Origin: Immundisolibacter sp.
GTDB taxonomy: Bacteria > Pseudomonadota > Gammaproteobacteria > Immundisolibacterales > Immundisolibacteraceae
Direction of reading: 5' to 3'
Assembly (NCBI RefSeq): GCF_041601295.1
Contig: NZ_JBFIII010000048.1
Location: forward strand, 1-22,941
Length of the DNA: 22,941 nt
Below, piece after piece: positions 7,776 to 14,209 of the stretch (position 1 is the first letter of the stretch; each line of letters opens with the position of its first letter). Both the position numbers and the translations under genes were made by a program. The notes under the pieces were generated by a model. That model saw only the letters and a list, made by a program, of their open reading frames with translations, had not been told where the DNA came from and ran no database searches.

Positions 7776-7831
7776 ACGATTCGGACCCGCTATGGTACCG
7801 GGCCGGCAGCATGGCCTACAAGGCACGCACT

Positions 7832-7859
7832 TTGCGCGACCGGGCTGTCGCAGGATACT
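7832..7859 (+). promoter_or_regulatory. Possible sigma-70-like promoter for the diol dehydrogenase
   Basis: TTGCGC (7832-7837) and GATACT (7854-7859) are separated by 16 bases and lie 43 bases before the ATG at 7903. Each box matches the consensus only partly, so this is a weak call based on position. Confidence 0.25.
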
Positions 7860-7902
7860 CGTCGATCCACTTCGGAACCGCCCTCGACCGCAGGAGCCAC
7901 CC

Positions 7903-8703
7903 ATGAGCAACAACCCCTACCACTGCCATCGTTTCGAAGGCCAGGTTGCTGTGGTCACCGGCTCCGCGCAGGGCATCGGGCGCGCCACGGCAAGGCGTTT
8001 GGCGGCCGAGGGTGCGCGGGTGATCGTGGCCGACCGCGCCGAACCCCAAGCCAGGACTGTGCGCGATGAAATTCGCGCCGCTGGCGGCCAGGCCGAGGTG
8101 GTCCTGGCGGATCTGGAAACCTGGGCTGGCGCGCAGCAACTTGCGGACGGTGCGCTGGCCGCCTACGACCGTATCGATGTGCTGGTCAACAACGTTGGCG
8201 GCACCATCTGGGCGCGTCCGTACTGGGAATATGCCCCGGAAGAAATCGAAAAAGAGGTCCAGCGCTCGCTGTGGCCGACGTTGTGGACCTGCCGGGCAGT
8301 GATCCCGCACATGGTGGAGCGCCGCGCCGGCGCCATCGTGAATGTTGGCTCGACCGCCACGCGGGGTGTTTACCGGGTGCCGTACACCGCCAGCAAAGGC
8401 GGCGTGCATGCCATTACCGTTTCGCTGGCCTACGAACTGGCCGAATTCGGCGTGCGGGTGAACTGCATCGCTCCGGGTGGCACCGATGTCGGGCAGCGCG
8501 CCATCCCGCGTGCACCAGCGCCGCCGACCGAGCGCGACCAGCAGTGGATGCAAGGCGTCATGGATCAGACCCTGCAGGACACGTTCATCAAACGCTTCGC
8601 CACGCCCGACGAGCAGGCTGCAGCGATCTGCTTCCTCGCTTCGCCAGAGGCGTCCTACCTGACCGGCTACGTGCTGCCGGTGAGCGGCGGCACGCCCATT
8701 TGA
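7903..8703 (+). CDS. benD: 1,6-dihydroxycyclohexa-2,4-diene-1-carboxylate (benzoate diol) dehydrogenase
   Basis: The 266-residue short-chain dehydrogenase has the glycine motif TGSAQGIG (19-26), Asp44 for NAD preference, NNVGG (96-100) and the triad Ser150, Tyr161, Lys165. Stretches such as LVNNVGGTIWA, the RSLWPTLW region, STATRG..RVPY, PGGT and a DQTL...KR segment match the BenD/XylL subgroup as I remember it. BenD oxidises and decarboxylates the cis-diol made from benzoate by BenABC, giving catechol. The ATG at 7903 has AGGAG just upstream. The same frame is open far upstream, but that part is antisense to the dehydrogenase operon. The product catechol links it to the adjacent divergent meta-cleavage operon. 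A role on a substituted benzoate or related acid is possible. Confidence 0.9.
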   Translation: MSNNPYHCHRFEGQVAVVTGSAQGIGRATARRLAAEGARVIVADRAEPQARTVRDEIRAAGGQAEVVLADLETWAGAQQLADGALAAYDRIDVLVNNVGGTIWARPYWEYAPEEIEKEVQRSLWPTLWTCRAVIPHMVERRAGAIVNVGSTATRGVYRVPYTASKGGVHAITVSLAYELAEFGVRVNCIAPGGTDVGQRAIPRAPAPPTERDQQWMQGVMDQTLQDTFIKRFATPDEQAAAICFLASPEASYLTGYVLPVSGGTPI

Positions 8704-8799
8704 AACGCTGACACGATCCTGCCTTGGGTATCCGGGCTCACGCTGCGCCCGGGCCCGCGGGCAACGCGGACTAGGTCAGCCTTACCCCGATGCCTGGCG

Positions 8800-9384
8800 T
8801 CACTCCTTGAGGGTCTCGCTCAGACCGCGCCAACGATTGACCAGGTCGTGGCGGATATCGAACAGGTCCAGCACGCGCCCGACGGTGTGGGTAACCATGT
8901 CGTCGAGCGAGGTGAGCTCGGCGTAGAAGGCCGGCACCGGCGGAAAAATGATGCCACCCATCAGGGTCACCGCCTCCATGTTGCGGATGTGTGCCAGGTT
9001 CAGCGGCGTCTCGCGCGTGACCAGCACCAGCTTGCGGCGTTGCTTGAGGATCACATCGGCGGCGCGCGAAATGAGGTTGTCCGAGTAACCGTGCGCGACG
9101 GAGGCCAGGGTCTTCATCGAGCACGGCACGATCACCATGCCCTGCGTGATGAACGATCCGGACGCAATGCTGGCGCCAATGTCCTTGACGTTGTGAACCA
9201 CGTCGGCGACGGCCTCGAAGTCCGGGCGCTCGCGGCGCAGTTCCTGGCGGGCCGTGAGCACCGCCGCGGATGACATCACCAGATGCGTTTCGATGTCGCC
9301 AAGCGCGCGCACCTGGCGCAGCAACTCGTAGGCGTATACGACGCCGGTGGCGCCGGTGACGCCCACGATCAGACGTTTTTTCAT
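8800..9384 (-). CDS. ubiX: UbiX-type flavin prenyltransferase
   Basis: The 194-residue protein matches UbiX/Pad1. It has an N-terminal VGVTGATG, the central VPCSMKTLASVAHGYSDN stretch, K118, R124-E125 in LVTRETPLNL, and PPVPAFYA with Tyr154. UbiX attaches a dimethylallyl group to FMN to make prenylated FMN, the cofactor of UbiD-family (de)carboxylases. No UbiD-like gene is in the window, so its client may be encoded elsewhere, either for ubiquinone synthesis or for an aromatic-acid (de)carboxylase. A GAGGGGGG ribosome site precedes the ATG. It is the last gene of the moxR-SDR-SDR-VWA cassette, 32 bases after the VWA gene. The 96 bases to the convergent benD stop hold only a GC hairpin without a T run. 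Confidence 0.93.
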   Translation of the reverse strand: MKKRLIVGVTGATGVVYAYELLRQVRALGDIETHLVMSSAAVLTARQELRRERPDFEAVADVVHNVKDIGASIASGSFITQGMVIVPCSMKTLASVAHGYSDNLISRAADVILKQRRKLVLVTRETPLNLAHIRNMEAVTLMGGIIFPPVPAFYAELTSLDDMVTHTVGRVLDLFDIRHDLVNRWRGLSETLKE

Positions 9385-9416
9385 GTTCCCCCCTCGCTTG
9401 CAAAGCTGCTGGCCGG

Positions 9417-10589
9417 CTAACGCCGCAGCGCCTGCACCGCCCGCTCCAGACCTTCGACCGTGAGCGGGTACATGCGGTCTTCCAGCAGCTCGCGTACCAG
9501 ACCGATGGACGGAATATAGCCCCAGTCAGCCTGCTGCTCGGGATTCAGCCATGCCGCCGAAGGGTAGGTGTCGACCAGGCGGCGCAGCCAGACGGCGCCA
9601 GCCTCGTCGTTGCGATGCTCCACGCTGCCGCCGATATGGGTGACCTCGTAGGGCGCCATGGACGCGTCGCCGACAAAAATCACCTTCCAGTCCCGCCCGT
9701 ACTTGCGCAGCACGTCCCAGGTGGCAAAACGCTCGGCGTGGCGGCGCGCATTGCTGCGCCACAGGCGCTCGTAGACACAATTATGGAAATAGAAATATTC
9801 GAGGTGCTTGAACTCGGCCCGCGCGGCCGAGAACAGCCGCTCGCACTGGCGCACGTGTGGGTCCATGGATCCGCCGACGTCCAGGAACAACAGCACCTTG
9901 ACCCGGTTACGCAACTCGGGGCGCATCTGCAGGTCCAGATAACCGCGCCGGGCGGTGCCGCGGATTGTGGCGTCCAGGTCCAGTTCCTCGGCCACGCCAT
10001 CGCGCGCCAGCTTGCGCAGACCCTTCAGAGCCACCTTGATGTTGCGGGTGCCCAGTTCGACCTGGTTGTCGAGATCACGAAACTGCCGCGCTTCCCATAC
10101 CTTGGCCGCGCGCTTGTGACCACTCTCGCCGCCAATGCGCACCCCTTCCGGGTGGTAGCCGCCGTTGCCAAAGGGCGAGGTTCCGCCGGTGCCAATCCAT
10201 TTGCTGCCACCCTCGTGACGGCCTTTCTGTTCGGCCAGGCGTTGGCGCAGCGTCTCCAGCAGGGCATCCAGGCTGCCCAGCGATTGCAGCTTGGCCTTCT
10301 CCTCTTCGCTGAGCAGTTTTTCGATTTCCTTGCGCAGCCAGTCGTCGGGAAGCACGCCGCCGAGCTGCTCGAAGGCGATCTCGGCGCCGCGAAAATAGGC
10401 CGCGAACACGCCATCGAAGCGATCGTAGAACTTCTCGTCCTTAACCAGCGCGCACCGCGCCAGGTGATACATCCCCTCTGCGCTGCGTGGCGGCACGTCA
10501 TGGCTGAGGGCTTCCAGAAAGGTCAGGTACTCACGCACGCTGACCGGGATGCCGGTGCCGCGCAGTGCCTGCAGGAATGTGGCGAACAT
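9417..10589 (-). CDS. CoxE-like VWA-domain protein
   Basis: The 390-residue product starts with a family-like stretch (LRGTGIPVSVREYLTFLEAL, residues 9-28), followed by a charged helical region (about 80-125) and a Gly-rich segment (about 130-157). A C-terminal von Willebrand A domain follows, with the metal-site motif D237-V-G-G-S241. CoxE-like VWA proteins work with MoxR-type AAA+ ATPases as maturation or remodelling pairs for metalloenzymes (CoxD/CoxE, NorQ/NorD, CbbQ/CbbO). The matching ATPase is encoded three genes upstream. The ATG at 10589 is chosen because the protein then begins as family members do. The frame stays open into the preceding SDR gene, which ends 34 bases earlier. The motif DxGGS differs from the canonical DxSxS but I recall it in this subgroup. 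The target enzyme is unknown. Confidence 0.85.
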   Translation of the reverse strand: MFATFLQALRGTGIPVSVREYLTFLEALSHDVPPRSAEGMYHLARCALVKDEKFYDRFDGVFAAYFRGAEIAFEQLGGVLPDDWLRKEIEKLLSEEEKAKLQSLGSLDALLETLRQRLAEQKGRHEGGSKWIGTGGTSPFGNGGYHPEGVRIGGESGHKRAAKVWEARQFRDLDNQVELGTRNIKVALKGLRKLARDGVAEELDLDATIRGTARRGYLDLQMRPELRNRVKVLLFLDVGGSMDPHVRQCERLFSAARAEFKHLEYFYFHNCVYERLWRSNARRHAERFATWDVLRKYGRDWKVIFVGDASMAPYEVTHIGGSVEHRNDEAGAVWLRRLVDTYPSAAWLNPEQQADWGYIPSIGLVRELLEDRMYPLTVEGLERAVQALRR

Positions 10590-10623
10590 TGCTAGCAGCC
10601 GGCCCAGATCAACGAGCAGCTCA

Positions 10624-11415
10624 TTAGGGCAACATGCGGCCGAAGTGGCTGGCGTAGGAACCGCCGTCCACCAGCAGGGTAAACCCGGTGATGTAGCTGG
10701 CGTAGTCGGAGGCCAGAAACAGAAAGCCCTCGGCAATCTGCTCCGGCTGTGCCGCGCCCATCGGCAGGCCGGCGGCGGCGACGCTGGTAAATGTTGCCAG
10801 ATCGATGCCCTGCATGGCCATGCTGCGTTCGGCGCCGGGTGTCAGCGTGAACCCCGGTTGCACGGCGCAGACACGGATGCCGTCGCGGGCGTGCAAGGTA
10901 GCGGTCGTTTTCACCAGCATCTCCTGCGCGCCCTTGGCAGCGCCATAAGCAGGAATGATGGCCGGATGCGCATAAGCACCGTAATCCCCGAACAGCGCCG
11001 AACTGGTAGTCAGCAGTACACCGCCGCCACCCGCCTTCAAGTGCGGAATGGCGGCCTGGAAGGTGTACAGCGTGCCAGCGGCCAGCACCTCCCACTCGCG
11101 GCGGAATTGCTCGGGCGTCAATCCGACCACATCCGGGTGAGCAGCAGCGACAAACGGCGTATTGAGCGCAATGTCCAACCCGCCCAGCGTCTGCGCCGCG
11201 GCGTCCACCGTGCGGCGGACCTGCTCCGGGTCGGTGATATCCACGCCGAAACTGGGCCCCGCGCCGATGGCTGACGCGGTGGCGGCGGCAGCGGCGACAT
11301 TGATATCGGCCACGGCCACGGCCGCGCCCTGCGCGGCAAACAGCTTGGCCGTGGCGGCGCCGATACCCGAGCCAGCACCGATCACCAAGGCCCGTTTACC
11401 CGCGAGCAGGTCCAT
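10624..11415 (-). CDS. Short-chain dehydrogenase/reductase with intact active site
   Basis: The 263-residue SDR has GAGSGIG at 13-19, Asp37 at the end of the second strand (suggesting NAD over NADP), Ser138/139, and the Y157-x-x-x-K161 pair. The usual NNAG is replaced by NTPF (85-88), and the Ser-to-Tyr spacing is a few residues longer than usual because of an inserted loop (about 144-153). It should oxidise an alcohol or reduce a carbonyl. The substrate is unknown. An earlier ATG (11433) overlaps the preceding stop, but the ATG at 11415 has a GAGG ribosome site and gives a normal SDR N-terminus. It directly follows, by 10 bases, a second SDR gene that lacks catalytic residues, suggesting a heteromeric enzyme. 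Confidence 0.9.
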   Translation of the reverse strand: MDLLAGKRALVIGAGSGIGAATAKLFAAQGAAVAVADINVAAAAATASAIGAGPSFGVDITDPEQVRRTVDAAAQTLGGLDIALNTPFVAAAHPDVVGLTPEQFRREWEVLAAGTLYTFQAAIPHLKAGGGGVLLTTSSALFGDYGAYAHPAIIPAYGAAKGAQEMLVKTTATLHARDGIRVCAVQPGFTLTPGAERSMAMQGIDLATFTSVAAAGLPMGAAQPEQIAEGFLFLASDYASYITGFTLLVDGGSYASHFGRMLP

Positions 11416-11425
11416 CGTCCCGACC

Positions 11426-12139
11426 TCAGGCATACAGCAATCCGCCATCCAGGAGGATGGTGGCACCGTTGATGAAACGAGCGTGCTCACTGAGCAGAAA
11501 GGCCACACTGCGGGCCACTTCCTGTGCCGTGCCGGCGCGGCCGAGCGGTATCTTGGCAGCGGTGCGGGCGAATACGTCGTCGGTAATTCCCCCCACCGCG
11601 CCACGTTGCGCGCACCAGGCACGCATGGCCGGCGTGTCGATTAGCCCCAGATATGCCGCGTTCACGCGTATCCCACGGCCTACACCCTCCAGGGCCAAGG
11701 CCTTGGTGAGCGGGCCGAGCGCGGCCAGCGCGCCACCGGCAAGCCCGGAGTCCGGACTGCTGGCGAGTCCCCACACGCTACCGAGAAAACACACCGCGCC
11801 AGGCGCCGCCAGTCCGGCCAGAGCAGCGCGCCCGATGGCAGCGGTCAACGCGCCGTGGCGGGCGGCCAGTGCGGCGAACTGTGCGGTATCCCAGTCCTTG
11901 GGCAGAATCGCCTCCAGCTGTGGCGCGGGCCCGACTATGGCGTCTAGCCCACCGAATGCTTGCTGCGCCGCCGCAAACGCCCCGTCCACGCCCTGCGCTT
12001 GGCCATCGAAGGGTCCGTTACCGTCCGGCCCGGCTCTCCATACTTGCGCACCTTCGGCCGCCAGGCTGGCTGCGAGCGCCGCTCCCATGCCATCGCCAGC
12101 GTCAAATACCAGACAACGTTTGCCGTTCAGCAGTGCCAT
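11426..12139 (-). CDS. Degenerate SDR-family protein (likely pseudoenzyme subunit)
   Basis: The 237-residue protein is clearly SDR-derived: the C-terminal half aligns by eye (LTKALALEG, GRGIRVN, the IPLGRAGTAQEVA segment, FINGATILLDGG). The working parts are altered. The glycine motif reads FDAGDGMG (12-19), with Asp13 where the first Gly belongs. The second strand lacks the acidic or basic cofactor-choosing residue, the NNAG motif is absent (VGPAPQ), and the positions expected for catalytic Tyr and Lys hold Ala134 and Leu138. Ser121 remains. It is therefore probably inactive by itself. Its gene sits 10 bases before an intact SDR gene, an arrangement like BbsC/BbsD, where an inactive SDR subunit pairs with an active one. 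The frame is intact, so it is not a decaying gene. Confidence 0.85.
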   Translation of the reverse strand: MALLNGKRCLVFDAGDGMGAALAASLAAEGAQVWRAGPDGNGPFDGQAQGVDGAFAAAQQAFGGLDAIVGPAPQLEAILPKDWDTAQFAALAARHGALTAAIGRAALAGLAAPGAVCFLGSVWGLASSPDSGLAGGALAALGPLTKALALEGVGRGIRVNAAYLGLIDTPAMRAWCAQRGAVGGITDDVFARTAAKIPLGRAGTAQEVARSVAFLLSEHARFINGATILLDGGLLYA

Positions 12140-12163
12140 TTGTCCTCCAGGCCAGCGGGCGTC

Positions 12164-13015
12164 CTAGCGACCCTCGCGCCGGTGCAGGAACACCAGCTTC
12201 TCGAACAGATGCAGGTCCTGCTCGTTCTTGAGCAGGGCACCATACAGCGGCGGCAGGTTGGTCTTGATGTCCGCGCTGCGCAAGGTCTCGGCCGGAATAT
12301 CCTCGGCCAACAGCAACTTGATCCAGTCCAGCAGCTCCGAAGTCGACGGCCGCTTGGTCAGGCCCGGCGTGTCGCGCAGTTCGAAGAACGTCCCCAACGC
12401 CGCCGCCAGCAACTCGCGCTTGAGGCCCGGGAAATGGGTCTCGACAATCCGGCCCATGGTGTCGGCATCCGGAAAGCGGATGTAGTGGAAAAAACAACGC
12501 CTCAGGAACGCGTCAGGCAAGTCTTTTTCGTTGTTGGACGTAATGATGACGATCGGCCGGCGTTGGGCGCATACCGTCGCCTTCGTCTCGTAGACATGGA
12601 ACTCCATACGGTCCAGTTCCAGCAGCAGGTCGTTCGGGAATTCGATGTCCGCCTTGTCGACCTCGTCGATCAGCAACACCGGTGTCTGGTCGGCCTCGAA
12701 CGCCTCCCACAGCTTGCCTCTGATGATGTAGTTACCGATGTCGTGCACGCGCGCGTCGCCGAGTTGCGAGTCACGCAAACGGGCGACCGCGTCATACTCG
12801 TAAAGGCCTTGCTGCGCCTTGGTGGTGGACTTGATGTGCCACTCGATCAGCGGCTTGCCCAGCGCCCGCGCCACCTCCACCGCCAACATCGACTTGCCGG
12901 TACCAGGCTCGCCCTTGATGAGCAGGGGTCTTTCCAGCGTGATGGCGGCATTCACCGCCAAGGTCAGATCGTCAGTGGTGACGTAGCGGTCAGTACCGTT
13001 GAAGCGGTCGGTCAT
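12164..13015 (-). CDS. MoxR-type AAA+ ATPase
   Basis: The 283-residue ATPase carries Walker A GEPGTGKS (35-42), Walker B LLIDEVDKAD (114-123), a sensor-1 Asn at 161/162 (ITSNNEKDLPDAF) and an arginine pair at 172-173. It belongs to the MoxR group that includes NorQ, CbbQ and CoxD, which use ATP hydrolysis to remodel or load metal into partner enzymes with a VWA co-chaperone. BssE of toluene degradation is a related AAA+ protein. It is the first gene of a leftward five-gene cassette. The degenerate SDR gene starts 24 bases after its stop, and the VWA partner lies two genes further on. I see no clear ribosome site before the ATG. An inverted repeat at 13031-13063 lies just upstream and may be an operator. 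Confidence 0.92.
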   Translation of the reverse strand: MTDRFNGTDRYVTTDDLTLAVNAAITLERPLLIKGEPGTGKSMLAVEVARALGKPLIEWHIKSTTKAQQGLYEYDAVARLRDSQLGDARVHDIGNYIIRGKLWEAFEADQTPVLLIDEVDKADIEFPNDLLLELDRMEFHVYETKATVCAQRRPIVIITSNNEKDLPDAFLRRCFFHYIRFPDADTMGRIVETHFPGLKRELLAAALGTFFELRDTPGLTKRPSTSELLDWIKLLLAEDIPAETLRSADIKTNLPPLYGALLKNEQDLHLFEKLVFLHRREGR

Positions 13016-13030
13016 GGGGCATCCGGGACA

Positions 13031-13063
13031 TTTGACAAGGCAGGCCTAGCATCGCATGTCAAA
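13031..13063. promoter_or_regulatory. Inverted repeat upstream of the moxR cassette
   Basis: TTTGACA (13031-13037) and TGTCAAA (13057-13063) are perfect 7-base inverted arms separated by 19 bases, ending 16 bases before the moxR start. On the minus strand the distal arm also contains TTGACA, the sigma-70 -35 consensus, but no good -10 box follows at the right distance. It may be a regulator site. This is inference from position and symmetry only. Confidence 0.4.
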
Positions 13064-13110
13064 ACACATTTTTGGTGCAACCGTATGGAATTGCCCTGTC
13101 CGCAGTGCCT

Positions 13111-13314
13111 CTAGATAAAGAGTTGCCGTTGCGGCGGCGATATAAGCTGATCGCTTGCCTTGATCTGGATGGCAGATCGCCGCTTGGCACCGTCAACCCC
13201 GACGACCTCAATGACCTTCTCCTCCAAAAGGTTATCAATTGACTCACGGTAGATGTTGGCCGAAGCGGGTGAGTCGTTGAATCTTGTCCTGCTATTCGAA
13301 CACTTCGCCTGAGA
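13111..13314 (-). pseudogene. Remnant of an unrecognised gene (start missing)
   Basis: On the minus strand a 67-codon open stretch without any ATG ends at TAG 13111-13113 and is bounded upstream by a stop at 13315-13317. Its translation looks like real protein: residues 20-38 (NIYRESIDNLLEEKVIEVV), then GVDGAKRRSAIQIKASDQLI, a winged-helix-like pattern at the end of a regulatory or DNA-binding protein. A second frame just upstream reads PKRWILISGEVFE before a stop, which suggests a frameshifted or truncated gene. I do not know the family. The rest of the 401-base space 13016-13416 holds the moxR-side inverted repeat and an A+T-rich stretch at about 13345-13384. Confidence 0.45.
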
Positions 13315-13416
13315 TCAAGATCCAGCGCTTGGGGCAGGGATACCTGAAAATAGTGAATATTAAGAAAGCTTTATTGAATTTTTGCACGCGCGAGCGACCA
13401 GCTTCGCGAACTCACG

Positions 13417-13836
13417 TCAATTGCCGTCCACAAAGGCTTGCGGTGAAATGACCCGCCCCCGCATGCCCGCATCCTGGAGCAGCAGCTTGTCGCCTGTCAC
13501 TAGGAGCATATCTGTTCGTGCGGCGAGCAAATCCCACAATAAATGGTCACCTGGATCGGGCGCGGGTGGAGCGACCACTGGTGTCAGCACGATCGCGTTC
13601 TGGGCGAGATCGGTCAAGATAGTCTCGACTTCAGCAACTGTCAGACCATGCAGCTTGCGCACGCGCGTTCGCACGAGCACCGCGTGGTATTCGGCCAGCA
13701 GGGCCTCGGACAAAACAAACGAAAACGCGGCGGCAAGCATGCCGTCCAGGATGCGGGCGACGGGCGACCTGTGGTGCGCGGTCAGCAAACCGGCCACTAC
13801 AACGTTGGTGTCGACAATGACCGTTGGCCGACTCAC
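13417..13836 (-). CDS. PIN-domain toxin
   Basis: The 139-residue protein has the PIN ribonuclease fold pattern: VDTNVVVAGL with Asp9, Glu44/Glu49 in the second helix, Asp97 and Asp102 in PGDHLLWDLL, and Asp116 in VTGDKLL. PIN toxins of this size cleave RNA and are held inactive by a partner antitoxin. The start is GTG at 13836, whose last bases overlap the antitoxin stop (GTGA), so the two genes are translationally coupled. The RNA target cannot be predicted. The full acidic set suggests an active enzyme. Confidence 0.85.
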   Translation of the reverse strand: MSRPTVIVDTNVVVAGLLTAHHRSPVARILDGMLAAAFSFVLSEALLAEYHAVLVRTRVRKLHGLTVAEVETILTDLAQNAIVLTPVVAPPAPDPGDHLLWDLLAARTDMLLVTGDKLLLQDAGMRGRVISPQAFVDGN

Positions 13837-14072
13837 GGCTTGCGGCGTACCGCTTTAAGCTGTTCTTGGGCTACGGCCTGGGCCTGTTCTTCGGTCAGTT
13901 TGCTGCCCGCGCGAGCCCGGCGCACCAGCTCGCGTGCATGATCCCGCGACTTGATGCCGTAGAAATCCAGACTTTCGTCGATGAGTTGCCCGATGGTTTT
14001 GTCGCGCTGCGCGGATGCTGCCTTGAGCGCCCGGTAACGGGCCTCCGAAAGGGTAATGGTTAGACGGCTCAT
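13833..14072 (-). CDS. Antitoxin, ribbon-helix-helix-like
   Basis: The 79-residue protein begins MSRLTITLSEARYRALKAASA, a ribbon-helix-helix DNA-binding pattern (short strand RLTITL, then helix), followed by a charged helical C-terminal part suited to binding the toxin. An in-frame ATG ten codons earlier (14102) exists, but it lies inside a palindrome that looks like the operator, so the start at 14072 is preferred. It overlaps the PIN toxin by four bases. Such antitoxins usually repress their own operon with the toxin as co-repressor. Confidence 0.8.
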   Translation of the reverse strand: MSRLTITLSEARYRALKAASAQRDKTIGQLIDESLDFYGIKSRDHARELVRRARAGSKLTEEQAQAVAQEQLKAVRRKP

Positions 14073-14083
14073 ATCAGTCTCAC

Positions 14084-14103
14084 ATTGGTGCTTTATCACC
14101 AAT
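14084..14103. promoter_or_regulatory. Palindromic operator candidate of the toxin-antitoxin operon
   Basis: ATTGGTG (14084-14090) and CACCAAT (14097-14103) are perfect inverted arms around six bases, 11 bases upstream of the antitoxin start. This position fits autoregulation by a ribbon-helix-helix antitoxin. Confidence 0.55.
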
Positions 14104-14209
14104 ATGTTAACCCACCGAACAATGAACGCCTCACGCTACGCCTGGGATCAGTAACGGCAAACTCAGCTGACTCGTACAGGCTCCGCGCGCCAACACATGT
14201 TGCCGCCTG

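Noticed and set aside
7708..7812. N-terminal extension of the acetaldehyde dehydrogenase
   Set aside because: The extension lies upstream of a good ribosome site and adds 35 residues not found in DmpF-type enzymes.
6589..7902. Rightward 438-codon extension ahead of benD
   Set aside because: It is antisense to the acetaldehyde dehydrogenase gene. The ATG at 7903 has a ribosome site and gives the normal BenD N-terminus.
8732..8752. Hairpin CCGGGC-N9-GCCCGG between the convergent benD and ubiX genes
   Set aside because: A six-base GC stem without a T run is not enough to call a terminator in DNA this GC-rich.
10590..10736. 49-codon extension of the VWA gene
   Set aside because: It runs back into the preceding SDR gene in another frame and its translation (Pro/Cys/Ala-rich) looks non-coding.
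13059..13247. 62-codon minus-strand frame with an ATG
   Set aside because: Its Arg/Ser-rich translation looks random, and a different frame of the same strand reads much more like protein (the remnant at 13111-13314).
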